A stretch of DNA of 9,670 nucleotides from Candidatus Kaiserbacteria bacterium CG_4_10_14_0_2_um_filter_50_16 (lineage in GTDB: Bacteria; Patescibacteriota; Minisyncoccia; Phycocordibacterales; Phycocordibacteraceae): positions 1 to 9,670 of the forward strand of contig PFPP01000038.1 of NCBI GenBank assembly GCA_002793115.1. Direction: 5' to 3'. Made by a program: the position numbers and the translations under genes. Positions 1 through 6,391 of this stretch are shown here, piece by piece; the stretch's first letter is position 1; each line of letters starts with the position of its first letter. Under the pieces are notes generated by a model. The model was not told the origin of the DNA, did no database searches, and saw nothing but the letters and a program-made list of their open reading frames with translations.

Positions 1-1641
1 AGAAAAGCAATAACAAAGGCGCTCGCAAAGATAGGAGCGCCAGAAACAAAATTTACAGTCGAACGACCGAGCGATCCTGCGCATGGCGACTATGCGACGA
101 ATGTTGCGCTCGTGATGGCAAAAATTCTTGGTAGGAATCCACATGAGCTAGCCGAACAAATTGCAGAAAAAGTTAGGACATCCAATGTCCTAACTTTCCA
201 AAAAGTAGAAGTTGCAGGTCCTGGATTCACCAATATCACGCTTGCACGCGAAGCGGTGACGCTCGCGATCGCCGAGGCAAATTCAAAAGGTGCAGAGTGG
301 GGGAAGGGCAGTATAAAGAGTAAAGAGCGAGTTTTGATTGAGTACTCAAATCCGAACGCATTTAAAGAGATGCATATCGGGCATTTGGTCGGCACAGTCG
401 TCGGCGAATCCCTATCGCGGTTGATAGAATATTCTGGAGCGAAGGTTGCGCGCGACACCTTCGGTGGTGACGTAGGGCCGAACGTGGCGAAAGCGATTTG
501 GGGATTGCGTAAAAAAGGAATAACGAATCCGACGACCGCTAGAGAAATAGGCGAGGTATATACCGATGGCTCGCATGCGTATGAGAACGACCCGCAAGCT
601 AAAGAGGAGATAGACGAACTTAATCAGGCAATCTATGCCAGTACGAACAAAGAGCTAATGGAACTCTGGCGCCAGGGGCGCAATGTCTCGATGGAAGAAT
701 TTCGCCGCATCTGGAGGATTCTCGGCACGCATTTTGATTTTGAATTTTTTGATAGTGATACGGTAGAAATCGGATTACGTGTTGTGAATGACGGATTACA
801 TAAGGGCATATTTGAAAAAAGTGACGGGGCGATTATATACAATGGTGGAGGAAAGGGCGTGCACACAATGGTCTTCATCACCTCGCACGGCACGCCGACG
901 TATGAAGCAAAGGATATCGGATTGGCGTTTTTAAAAGAAGAGCGTTGGCCATCGAACGAAGTCATCATCGTTACTGGGAACGAGCAGAAAGGTCGTTTTG
1001 GGTCCGTGCTCAAGGCGCTTTCGGAGATCGCTCCACTTCTAGCGAAGAAGACGAGACATATCTCAACCGGTTTTTTGAAACTTGCGTCAGGGAAGATGTC
1101 CTCGCGCGAGGGCACGGTCATTACTGCGGTTGAATTTATTCACGAAGTGGCCGAGAGAGCAAGCGAGAAGAATGCTGACCCACTCATCGCCGAACAAGTC
1201 GCGCTTGGCGCGATTAAATATATGATTCTTCGACAGGCGCCTGGCTCGGACATAATTTTTGATGAAGAAAAATCACTTTCACTCGAGGGCGATTCTGGAC
1301 CGTATCTACAGTATGCATTCGTACGTGCGAAATCAGTGTTAGTCGCCGCAGAAGAGAGAGGCAATGCGCCTGTAGCAGGCACGCCTGAGAACCCATATTT
1401 TTTGGAACGCCTGATTATTCATTTTCCAGAAGTTGTCTCGCGCGCGACGCGTGAACTATCACCGAACCTGTTGGTGAATTATCTCACCGAGCTTGCTGGC
1501 GAGTGGAATTCTTTTTATGCGCATGAGCGCATTATCGACGGCGACTACGAAGCGCACAAACTTCTTATCGCGCGCGCATTTGTTAACACGATGACGAACG
1601 GCCTAACACTCCTCGGCATTCCAGCACCAGATAAGATGTGA
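1..1641 (+). CDS. argS: Arginyl-tRNA synthetase (5' partial)
   Basis: Class I synthetase that charges tRNA-Arg with arginine in the cytoplasm. The frame is open from base 1, and its first residues already match the ArgRS N-terminal tRNA-binding domain (ERPSDPAHGDYATNVAL, about 61-111), so the internal ATG at 112 is not the start. Probably only a few codons are missing. Visible in order: the VEVAGPGFTNI segment that closes the N-terminal domain; the HIGH signature at 373-384; GGDVGPNVAKAIWGL, a form I associate with Parcubacteria and archaeal-like ArgRS; the KMSSREG loop at 1093-1113; and a C-terminal DALR anticodon-binding domain from GPYLQYAFVRA to the family-typical end LLGIPAPDKM. It ends with TGA. 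A perfect 13-bp inverted repeat lies inside the coding sequence at 169-197. Identity is very secure; the true start is outside the window. Confidence 0.97.
   Translation, partial: RKAITKALAKIGAPETKFTVERPSDPAHGDYATNVALVMAKILGRNPHELAEQIAEKVRTSNVLTFQKVEVAGPGFTNITLAREAVTLAIAEANSKGAEWGKGSIKSKERVLIEYSNPNAFKEMHIGHLVGTVVGESLSRLIEYSGAKVARDTFGGDVGPNVAKAIWGLRKKGITNPTTAREIGEVYTDGSHAYENDPQAKEEIDELNQAIYASTNKELMELWRQGRNVSMEEFRRIWRILGTHFDFEFFDSDTVEIGLRVVNDGLHKGIFEKSDGAIIYNGGGKGVHTMVFITSHGTPTYEAKDIGLAFLKEERWPSNEVIIVTGNEQKGRFGSVLKALSEIAPLLAKKTRHISTGFLKLASGKMSSREGTVITAVEFIHEVAERASEKNADPLIAEQVALGAIKYMILRQAPGSDIIFDEEKSLSLEGDSGPYLQYAFVRAKSVLVAAEERGNAPVAGTPENPYFLERLIIHFPEVVSRATRELSPNLLVNYLTELAGEWNSFYAHERIIDGDYEAHKLLIARAFVNTMTNGLTLLGIPAPDKM
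169..197. repeat. 13-bp perfect inverted repeat inside argS
   Basis: Arms at 169-181 and 185-197 are exact reverse complements with a 3-nt centre (CCA). The inner part reads AGGACAT-CCA-ATGTCCT. It lies in the variable linker before the KVEVAGPGF motif of ArgRS and is read through in frame as roughly KVRTSNVLTF. Its core is shared with the palindrome after glyS at 9652-9670 (GGACAT-NNN-ATGTCC). What it does is unknown. Confidence 0.85.
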
Positions 1642-1754
1642 TGGACACATTGCGGGGAACTGTTTTCTGTGCTAGACTTTTCTACGGATTGTACTTTTGT
1701 GTTAATCACAACAGGTTCGTACGGCGGATGCAAGAGATATTTCTACTATTGTAA
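1641..1754 (+). CDS. Candidate 37-aa small ORF / leader peptide upstream of ileS
   Basis: The ATG at 1641-1643 overlaps the argS stop by one base (TGATG), a layout typical of translational coupling. The frame runs 37 codons to TAA at 1752-1754. It begins MDTLRGTVFC and ends in RRMQEIFLLL. I recognise no family. An internal ATG at 1728 makes the last part an eight-codon frame (MQEIFLLL) that fills exactly the loop of the hairpin at 1721-1761; it contains one rare-type Ile codon (ATA) and three Leu codons. A 38-codon open frame is expected by chance fairly often, so coding is unproven. It could be a leader peptide that senses isoleucyl-tRNA, a coupling device, or nothing. Confidence 0.2.
   Translation: MDTLRGTVFCARLFYGLYFCVNHNRFVRRMQEIFLLL
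1650..1678 (+). promoter_or_regulatory. Possible promoter for ileS
   Basis: A weak -35 (TTGCGG, 1650-1655) is followed after exactly 17 nt by TAGACT (1673-1678), preceded by TG at 1670-1671 as in an extended -10. It would start transcription near 1685 and give ileS a leader of about 115 nt that contains the hairpin at 1721-1771. The boxes are weak matches, so confidence is low. Confidence 0.25.
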
Positions 1755-1771
1755 CCGCCGTTTTCATTTTT
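1721..1771 (+). terminator. Terminator-like hairpin between argS and ileS
   Basis: ACGGCGG (1721-1727) pairs perfectly with CCGCCGT (1755-1761) and is followed by a T-rich tail, TTTTCATTTTT (1761-1771). The 27-nt loop is long for an intrinsic terminator, but it can form an extra 4-bp helix inside. The loop is exactly one small reading frame (1728-1754). It may end argS transcription, or act as an attenuator in the ileS leader. No T-box consensus is present. Confidence 0.45.
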
Positions 1772-1784
1772 GGTACATAAACGT

Positions 1785-1790
1785 TAATAT
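1785..1790 (+). promoter_or_regulatory. ileS: Possible -10 box for a leaderless ileS transcript
   Basis: TAATAT lies 8 nt before the ileS ATG at 1799, just downstream of the T-rich tail of the hairpin. No purine-rich ribosome-binding site precedes the ATG. A -10 box at this distance would place the transcript start at or next to the start codon. There is no convincing -35 (TTTTCA at 1761-1766, 18 nt upstream, is the best). The surface protein gene has the same spacing. Confidence 0.25.
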
Positions 1791-1798
1791 AAGCGGAT

Positions 1799-4700
1799 AT
1801 GGCTGATGTTCCAGAGAAGTCAAAAGTAACGAAGATGGAAGAAGCGATTCTCGCATTTTGGGAACGTGAGCGCATCTTTGAGAAGTCGCTCGCTAAGAAG
1901 TCCCCAAAAGGTGAGTTTATTTTTTATGAAGGTCCGCCGACAGCCAATGGAAAGCCCGGTATCCACCATCTCGAGGCGCGCGCCTTCAAGGATGCTATTC
2001 TGCGCTATAAGACGATGCGTGGCTATCGCGTACGCCGGCGCGCTGGCTGGGACACGCACGGTCTCCCGGTCGAGCTTCAAGTCGAGAAGGAGCTGGGATT
2101 CTCGGGGAAGAAAGATATCGAGAAGTACGGCATCGCGGCATTTAACAAGAAATGCCGCGAGAGCGTATTTACCTATATCGATCTCTGGGCGAAATTCACC
2201 AAACGCATCGGTTTTTGGGTCGACGAGACGAAAGCATATTTCACCTTTGACAGTGCGTATATGGAAGTACTTTGGCATCTTTTCGCGAAGACCGCGAAGG
2301 ATGGTCGGCTCTATAAAGACTATAAGGTCGTGCCATGGTGTCCGAGATGCGGCACGGTTCTTTCCTCGCATGAGCTAGCACAAGGGTATCAAGATGTAAA
2401 AGATTTGACCATCACGGCAAAATTCGAGCTCGTGGATGAACCGGGAACATATTTACTTGCATGGACTACAACATCGTGGACCCTGCCGGGGAATATTGCT
2501 CTTGCGGTCGGTAAAGATATTGAGTATGGAAAATATGAAAAAAATGGAGAACGAATGATTATCGCCGATTCGCGCAAAGATGTGCTAGGGGAAGGATGGA
2601 ACCATGTCATGAACATGCCGGCTGAATCTCTTATCGGCAAGGTATATCGGCCAATCTATGATTACTCGCACGCGCTGGCTACAGAAAGCGAAAGGAAAAA
2701 GTTTAAAAAAGCATTTCGTGTATATACAGCGGATTTTGTCACAACTGAAGAAGGCACTGGTATCGTGCACACGGCCGTTATGTATGGTCCAGAAGATTTC
2801 GAATTTGGGAACAAAATTGGTCTGCCGAAAGTACATCTCGTGTCGCCGGAAGGGAAATTCATTGGAAGCACTGGATTTCTCGCAGGGAAGTCGGTCGTCG
2901 AAGAAGAAACGGCAGTTGAAATACTGAAAGATCTACAAACACGAAACCTGCTTTTCAAGAAAGAATCGTACACACATACGTACCCTTTTTGCTGGCGCTG
3001 TAAGACGCGGCTTATCTATTATGCGCGCGATTCATGGTATATCCGTATGTCCGACTTACACGACAAGCTTGTCGCAGAAAATAAAAAGATTCATTGGGAG
3101 CCGAGCTATATTCGCGACGGGCGTATGGGCGAATGGCTTGAGAATGCGAAAGAATGGGCGATTAGTCGCGAGCGGTACTGGGGTACGCCGCTGCCGGTCT
3201 GGCAGAGCGCCGATAGCAGCGAGCAAATGATCGTTGATTCAATCGATGAACTCAAGAAACACACAAAAAAATCCGGCAACACGTATGTCGTGATGCGACA
3301 TGGGGAAGCAGAAAATAATGTAAAAGATATTCTTGATCCAACAGACGAACAGCGATATTCACTGACTAAACAAGGAAAAGAACAGGTCAGACATGCGGCC
3401 GAAAGTCTCAAGACTCGCGGAGTCACTCATATCTATATGTCTCCGTTCGCACGAACGCAGGAAACAGCGCACATCATCGCTTCAGTAATCGGCATCTCAA
3501 ATGATTGTATAAGGTCTGATAACAGATTACGTGAATTCAGAAATGGCGAAACACATAAAGAAACGTACCGCCGTTTTGCAGAGTTTCTTTATGAAATCGA
3601 TCGTACTCATACGCAAGATACCATTCTCATAATCACACATGGTCTTGGCATTAACATGTGTGCAGAAATTGTCGACGGAGAACCAACATTAAATTTTGCA
3701 CAACCTGTGCAACTCGATTTTGTTCCACTCCCGCACAATGAGGACTATGAACTTGATTTGCATCGGCCGTATATTGATGATGTTGTTCTGGTCTCGCCTA
3801 ATGGAACTGAACTGCGGAGAGTGCCGGAGGTGATGGATGTGTGGTTTGATTCTGGTGCAATGCCATTTGCACAGGCGGCGAATGAACGCGGGGATCAATC
3901 GCTTGAAACGTTTCTAAAAAAAGTTGAATATCCATCAGATTTTATCTGCGAAGCCATCGATCAGACGCGCGGCTGGTTCTACACGCTCCTCGCAGTCGGG
4001 ACGCTCGCGGGGCGCGGAGCTCCCTATAAGAACGCCATCTCCCTCGGGCACCTCCTCGATGCCGGAGGCCAGAAGATGAGTAAATCAAAAGGAAATGTCA
4101 TTGATCCATGGGTCGAGATGGAGAAATGGGGGGTCGATACATTGCGCTTCTGGATGTATAGCGTCACGCAGGCCGGTGATTCAAAAAATTATGATAAAAA
4201 GACGGTAAAAGAAGCGGCGAAGGTTCTCTCGTGGTTCGATAACAGCGCAAGGTTTTATGAATTATTCAAGGACGTCAGCCCCTCGACTTTGCTCGGGGCA
4301 CCGATTAAGTCTATGCTTGATCGGTGGATGCAGGCGCGCGTCGACGAAACTGTTTCCATTGTCACTGATGCCCTGGATGACTATAAATTGTTTGAGGCAA
4401 CGCGCGCGCTTGCCGGACTTGCCGAAGATCTCTCGCAGTGGTATGTGAGGCGCGTTCGAGATCGCATCCGCGAAGGCGATACTGCCGCGCTCGAAACTTT
4501 GCGCGACACGCTTCGTACATTGTCTTTACTTTTTGCGCCCTTCACGCCGTTTCTCGCCGAAGAGATTTTTACCCTCGTACGCTCAACCGAGGATCCGCAG
4601 AGCGTACACCTCGCTGATTGGCCCAACAGTAAAAAATACTGGAGCTTGTTTGGGAAAAATGGGAATAAATCTCTTATCAAAGACACGGTGCGCGTGCGCG

Positions 4701-5059
4701 CTCTAGCGTCTGAAGCGTTACAATTACGCCAAAAGGCGGGAATCAAAGTACGCCAACCGCTCGCGTCTCTCTCGGTACCAGACATCCTCTCATCAGAACT
4801 TGCACAGGTTCTTGCTGACGAAGTGAATGTAAAAAAAGTCATTACTGGGAAAGAATTTACACTTGACACAACGCTTACATCTGAACTTGTTAAAGAAGGC
4901 GATGAGCGCGAGATGGCGAGTGCGATCGCGCAGGCGCGTAAGGCAGAAGGATTATCGCCTCGCGATGTAGTCCATACTGAAATACGGTCTGGAGGAAAAT
5001 ATAACGCCACGCTCTCGAATGGTGTTATTAATTTCGATCTTATCCGCGATGCGAAGTAA
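1799..5059 (+). CDS. ileS: Isoleucyl-tRNA synthetase with inserted histidine-phosphatase domain
   Basis: Charges tRNA-Ile with isoleucine and edits mis-activated valine (class I synthetase). In 1086 residues I see: GPPTANGKPGIHH (45-57), the HIGH-motif region in a variant form; AGWDTHGLPVE (82-92); a zinc-knuckle-like CPRC (181-184) before SSHELAQGY; the CP1 editing domain with WTTTSWTLPGN (222-232) and GTGIVHTAVMYG (319-330); YPFCWRCKTRLIYY (395-408); AISRERYWGTPLPVW (454-468); DVWFDSG (680-686); KMSKS (759-763); and a helical anticodon-binding region to the end. Between 494 and 645 a histidine-phosphatase domain is spliced in frame, and the cysteine pair I expect just after GTPLPVW is gone (QSADSSEQ instead). 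The start is chosen because it begins the family-like N-terminus. recO overlaps its 3' end. Enzyme identity is certain; what the insert does is unknown. Confidence 0.96.
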   Translation: MADVPEKSKVTKMEEAILAFWERERIFEKSLAKKSPKGEFIFYEGPPTANGKPGIHHLEARAFKDAILRYKTMRGYRVRRRAGWDTHGLPVELQVEKELGFSGKKDIEKYGIAAFNKKCRESVFTYIDLWAKFTKRIGFWVDETKAYFTFDSAYMEVLWHLFAKTAKDGRLYKDYKVVPWCPRCGTVLSSHELAQGYQDVKDLTITAKFELVDEPGTYLLAWTTTSWTLPGNIALAVGKDIEYGKYEKNGERMIIADSRKDVLGEGWNHVMNMPAESLIGKVYRPIYDYSHALATESERKKFKKAFRVYTADFVTTEEGTGIVHTAVMYGPEDFEFGNKIGLPKVHLVSPEGKFIGSTGFLAGKSVVEEETAVEILKDLQTRNLLFKKESYTHTYPFCWRCKTRLIYYARDSWYIRMSDLHDKLVAENKKIHWEPSYIRDGRMGEWLENAKEWAISRERYWGTPLPVWQSADSSEQMIVDSIDELKKHTKKSGNTYVVMRHGEAENNVKDILDPTDEQRYSLTKQGKEQVRHAAESLKTRGVTHIYMSPFARTQETAHIIASVIGISNDCIRSDNRLREFRNGETHKETYRRFAEFLYEIDRTHTQDTILIITHGLGINMCAEIVDGEPTLNFAQPVQLDFVPLPHNEDYELDLHRPYIDDVVLVSPNGTELRRVPEVMDVWFDSGAMPFAQAANERGDQSLETFLKKVEYPSDFICEAIDQTRGWFYTLLAVGTLAGRGAPYKNAISLGHLLDAGGQKMSKSKGNVIDPWVEMEKWGVDTLRFWMYSVTQAGDSKNYDKKTVKEAAKVLSWFDNSARFYELFKDVSPSTLLGAPIKSMLDRWMQARVDETVSIVTDALDDYKLFEATRALAGLAEDLSQWYVRRVRDRIREGDTAALETLRDTLRTLSLLFAPFTPFLAEEIFTLVRSTEDPQSVHLADWPNSKKYWSLFGKNGNKSLIKDTVRVRALASEALQLRQKAGIKVRQPLASLSVPDILSSELAQVLADEVNVKKVITGKEFTLDTTLTSELVKEGDEREMASAIAQARKAEGLSPRDVVHTEIRSGGKYNATLSNGVINFDLIRDAK
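3278..3733 (+). other. Histidine phosphatase (PGM-like) domain inserted in IleRS
   Basis: Residues 494-645 of IleRS have all hallmarks of the histidine phosphatase superfamily. The RHG motif has R500, nucleophile H501 and G502. SPFARTQETA (548-557) supplies the second arginine, R552. LREFRNGE (577-584) has the likely acid/base E579. ITHGLGI has the second histidine, H614. The length, about 150 residues, suits a small SixA-type member. IleRS sequence resumes at ELDLHRPYIDD (651-661). By hand count, bases 3301-3660 are about 42% G+C, against about 58% for 3121-3240 and 67% for 3961-4080, which suggests a separate origin. The catalytic set is complete, so activity is plausible. The substrate cannot be read from sequence; members of the superfamily act on phosphoproteins, sugar phosphates and nucleotide-derived phosphates. 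Confidence 0.9.
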
Positions 5060-5618
5060 GTACGATACGAGCGGATTAGTACTCGCTCGCTTATATGTAG
5101 GAGAAGCGAATGTATTTATTACTGTTCTCACGCCAGATCTCGGGCTGGTGCGGGCACGTGCACAGGGTCTTCGTAAGTCCGGTGCGAAGCTCTCATCAGC
5201 GCTTGCGACATTCTCCGAGAGTTCTCTCGTACTCGTGCGAGGAAGGGAGGACTGGCGCATAGCAGGAGCTGTTCTAAAAGAAAACTGGTTTGTGAAAATA
5301 AAGAATGATACGGCGCGCTCGACTGCAACTCGTGTGTCAGGTTTACTTCTACGCATCGTCGCTGGCGAAGTACATGACCCTAAACTTTTTTCAATTGTCA
5401 TCGGTTTTTTCAAAGACCTCTCAACATTTCCAGAAGATATGTATGATGCAATAGAAATACTCGCAGTACTCCGTATACTCGCAGTACTCGGTCTAGATAC
5501 TGGGGAGATTCCGGGATATGAATCCGAATTCACCACTGCCATTCTCACTGAAATTATGAAGACGCGCGCGAATTATATCGCGCGCGTCAATCGAGGCATA
5601 ACTGCTTCTGGTCTCTAA
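5049..5618 (+). CDS. recO: DNA repair protein RecO (short form)
   Basis: RecO binds single-stranded DNA and SSB and helps load RecA in RecFOR-type recombinational repair. The N-terminal OB fold is recognisable: SKYDTSGLVLARLYVGEANVFI, then TPDLGLVRARAQGLRKSGAKLSSAL and a VRGREDWRI strand. The rest is a helical domain. At 189 residues it is shorter than the usual 230-250 and has no cysteine, so the C-terminal zinc site of many RecO proteins is absent; I recall this short form from Parcubacteria. I chose the ATG at 5049 (MRSKYDTSG) because it fits the family N-terminus; an earlier in-frame ATG at 5019 would add ten atypical residues. It overlaps ileS by 11 bp, so translation is probably coupled. 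It contains an 18-bp in-frame tandem duplication (5457-5492) and a GC-rich hairpin near its end (5561-5588). Confidence 0.85.
   Translation: MRSKYDTSGLVLARLYVGEANVFITVLTPDLGLVRARAQGLRKSGAKLSSALATFSESSLVLVRGREDWRIAGAVLKENWFVKIKNDTARSTATRVSGLLLRIVAGEVHDPKLFSIVIGFFKDLSTFPEDMYDAIEILAVLRILAVLGLDTGEIPGYESEFTTAILTEIMKTRANYIARVNRGITASGL
5457..5492 (+). repeat. recO: 18-bp tandem duplication inside recO
   Basis: Two adjacent copies (5457-5474 and 5475-5492) match at 17 of 18 bases, differing by C/G at the sixteenth base. They are in frame and encode ILAVLR then ILAVLG, adding six residues to a helix of the RecO C-terminal domain. Confidence 0.9.
5561..5588 (+). repeat. GC-rich stem-loop near the recO 3' end
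   Basis: Arms 5561-5571 (GACGCGCGCGA) and 5578-5588 (TCGCGCGCGTC) are exact reverse complements, leaving a 6-nt loop, ATTATA. It ends 27 nt before the recO stop codon. No T-tract follows, so it is not a standard intrinsic terminator. It could slow 3' exonucleases or just reflect coding sequence rich in CGCG. Confidence 0.6.
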
Positions 5619-5639
5619 TATGTTCAAGATTCTTTATGA

Positions 5640-6375
5640 TGTGGCGAAGAAATCAAAAGATCATTACTTCCTTTTATAAACGAATCGATTTTAGATATTA
5701 AGTACAAACTTGCAAAAAAGAAGCTCGTGATGCTGGACGGTTTCTCTGGAAGCGGTTCAGTATCAAGACTTTTTTAATGCATGGCTGGAAATTGGTTTCT
5801 AATGATTTAGAACAATACGCAAGAATAATCAATGAAACGTATCTAACGCCAGCAGGCATCGTAGATGAAAGGAAACTTTGGCATTGGGTTAATTTTGTAA
5901 ATTCAAATAAATATAATTATATTCCAGCAAATTCATATCTTATTTCGAGACAATATGCTCCAAAAGATGACACCGATATTAAAAAAAGTGAGCGTGTATT
6001 TTACACCACCAAAAATGCGAGAATACTTGATAACATAAGATATCTAATTCATAATTCTGTACCAGAGCCGTATAAATCTTTTATTATGGCGAACTTGCTT
6101 ATTAAAGCTTCCGTGCATACTAATACGTCCGGAGTTTTTAAGGGTTTCCACAAAAAAGAAGGCATTGGTCATTTTGATTTCTTCTGAAAAAGATTTAGAT
6201 ATACAAGATGGTGTAAGCGGAATCGTAAAAAATTGGAATCGTTCTCACTATAACAAGAGAAAAGAAGCTGGAAAAGCGATGAGAGTACAATACCTGTAGA
6301 GGTTCTAGAAATTTAAAGGGTAGAGACAATAAAGTTAAAGAGTTATTATGGGTACTCGATAAGACAGTTGCATAG
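5640..6375 (+). pseudogene. Decayed D12-class DNA adenine methyltransferase
   Basis: Remains of an N6-adenine DNA methyltransferase in three frames. Part 1 (5640-5774): SLLPFINESI, then LDGFSGSGSVSRLF, where FSGSG (5742-5756) is the SAM-binding motif. Part 2 (5777-6187), shifted by one base at a T6 run (5770-5775): HGWKLVSNDLEQYARIINETYL, with the family's NDLE at 5801-5812, ending VFKGFHKKEGIGHF. Part 3 (frame of 6177-6299): DGVSGIVKNWNRSHYNKR. Part 4 (6283-6375): EYNTCRGSRNLKGRDNKVKE and LLWVLDK. Parts 3 and 4 match the end of D12 enzymes as I remember them. Missing are the DPPY catalytic block between parts 2 and 3 and the LxSxNNEG-type block between parts 3 and 4. No in-frame start exists, because TGA lies at 5637. 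The region is very AT-rich (13 G+C of 60 at 5881-5940), unlike its neighbours. This suggests a horizontally acquired, now dead gene; no restriction enzyme is adjacent. Confidence 0.8.
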
Positions 6376-6377
6376 GA

Positions 6378-6383
6378 TATACT
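6378..6383 (+). promoter_or_regulatory. Possible -10 box for the surface protein gene
   Basis: TATACT (5 of 6 matches to TATAAT) ends 8 nt before the ATG at 6392. There is no Shine-Dalgarno sequence and no clear -35. The spacing equals that of TAATAT before ileS and would give a leaderless transcript covering this gene and probably glyS. Confidence 0.3.
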
Positions 6384-6391
6384 AATATCTA

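Noticed and set aside
1639..1641. TGA recoded as glycine, as in some CPR lineages
   Set aside because: TGA directly follows the canonical ArgRS C-terminus (LLGIPAPDKM), and no intact gene in the window needs TGA read as an amino acid.
1642..1798. T-box riboswitch in the ileS leader
   Set aside because: No AGGGTGGNACCGCG-like T-box sequence or Stem I features are seen; only a simple hairpin is supported.
3061..3074. Perfect 14-bp palindrome CGACAAGCTTGTCG inside ileS
   Set aside because: It encodes ordinary IleRS residues, shares no core with the other palindromes, and can arise by chance in coding sequence.
4381..5010. 209-codon minus-strand frame opposite ileS
   Set aside because: A shadow of the IleRS anticodon-binding region, with a low-complexity Ser/Arg-rich translation and no family resemblance.
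5777..6187. A stand-alone 136-residue gene
   Set aside because: Its sequence is an internal piece of a D12 methyltransferase; the SAM motif lies upstream and the C-terminal motifs downstream in other frames, so it was merged into the pseudogene.
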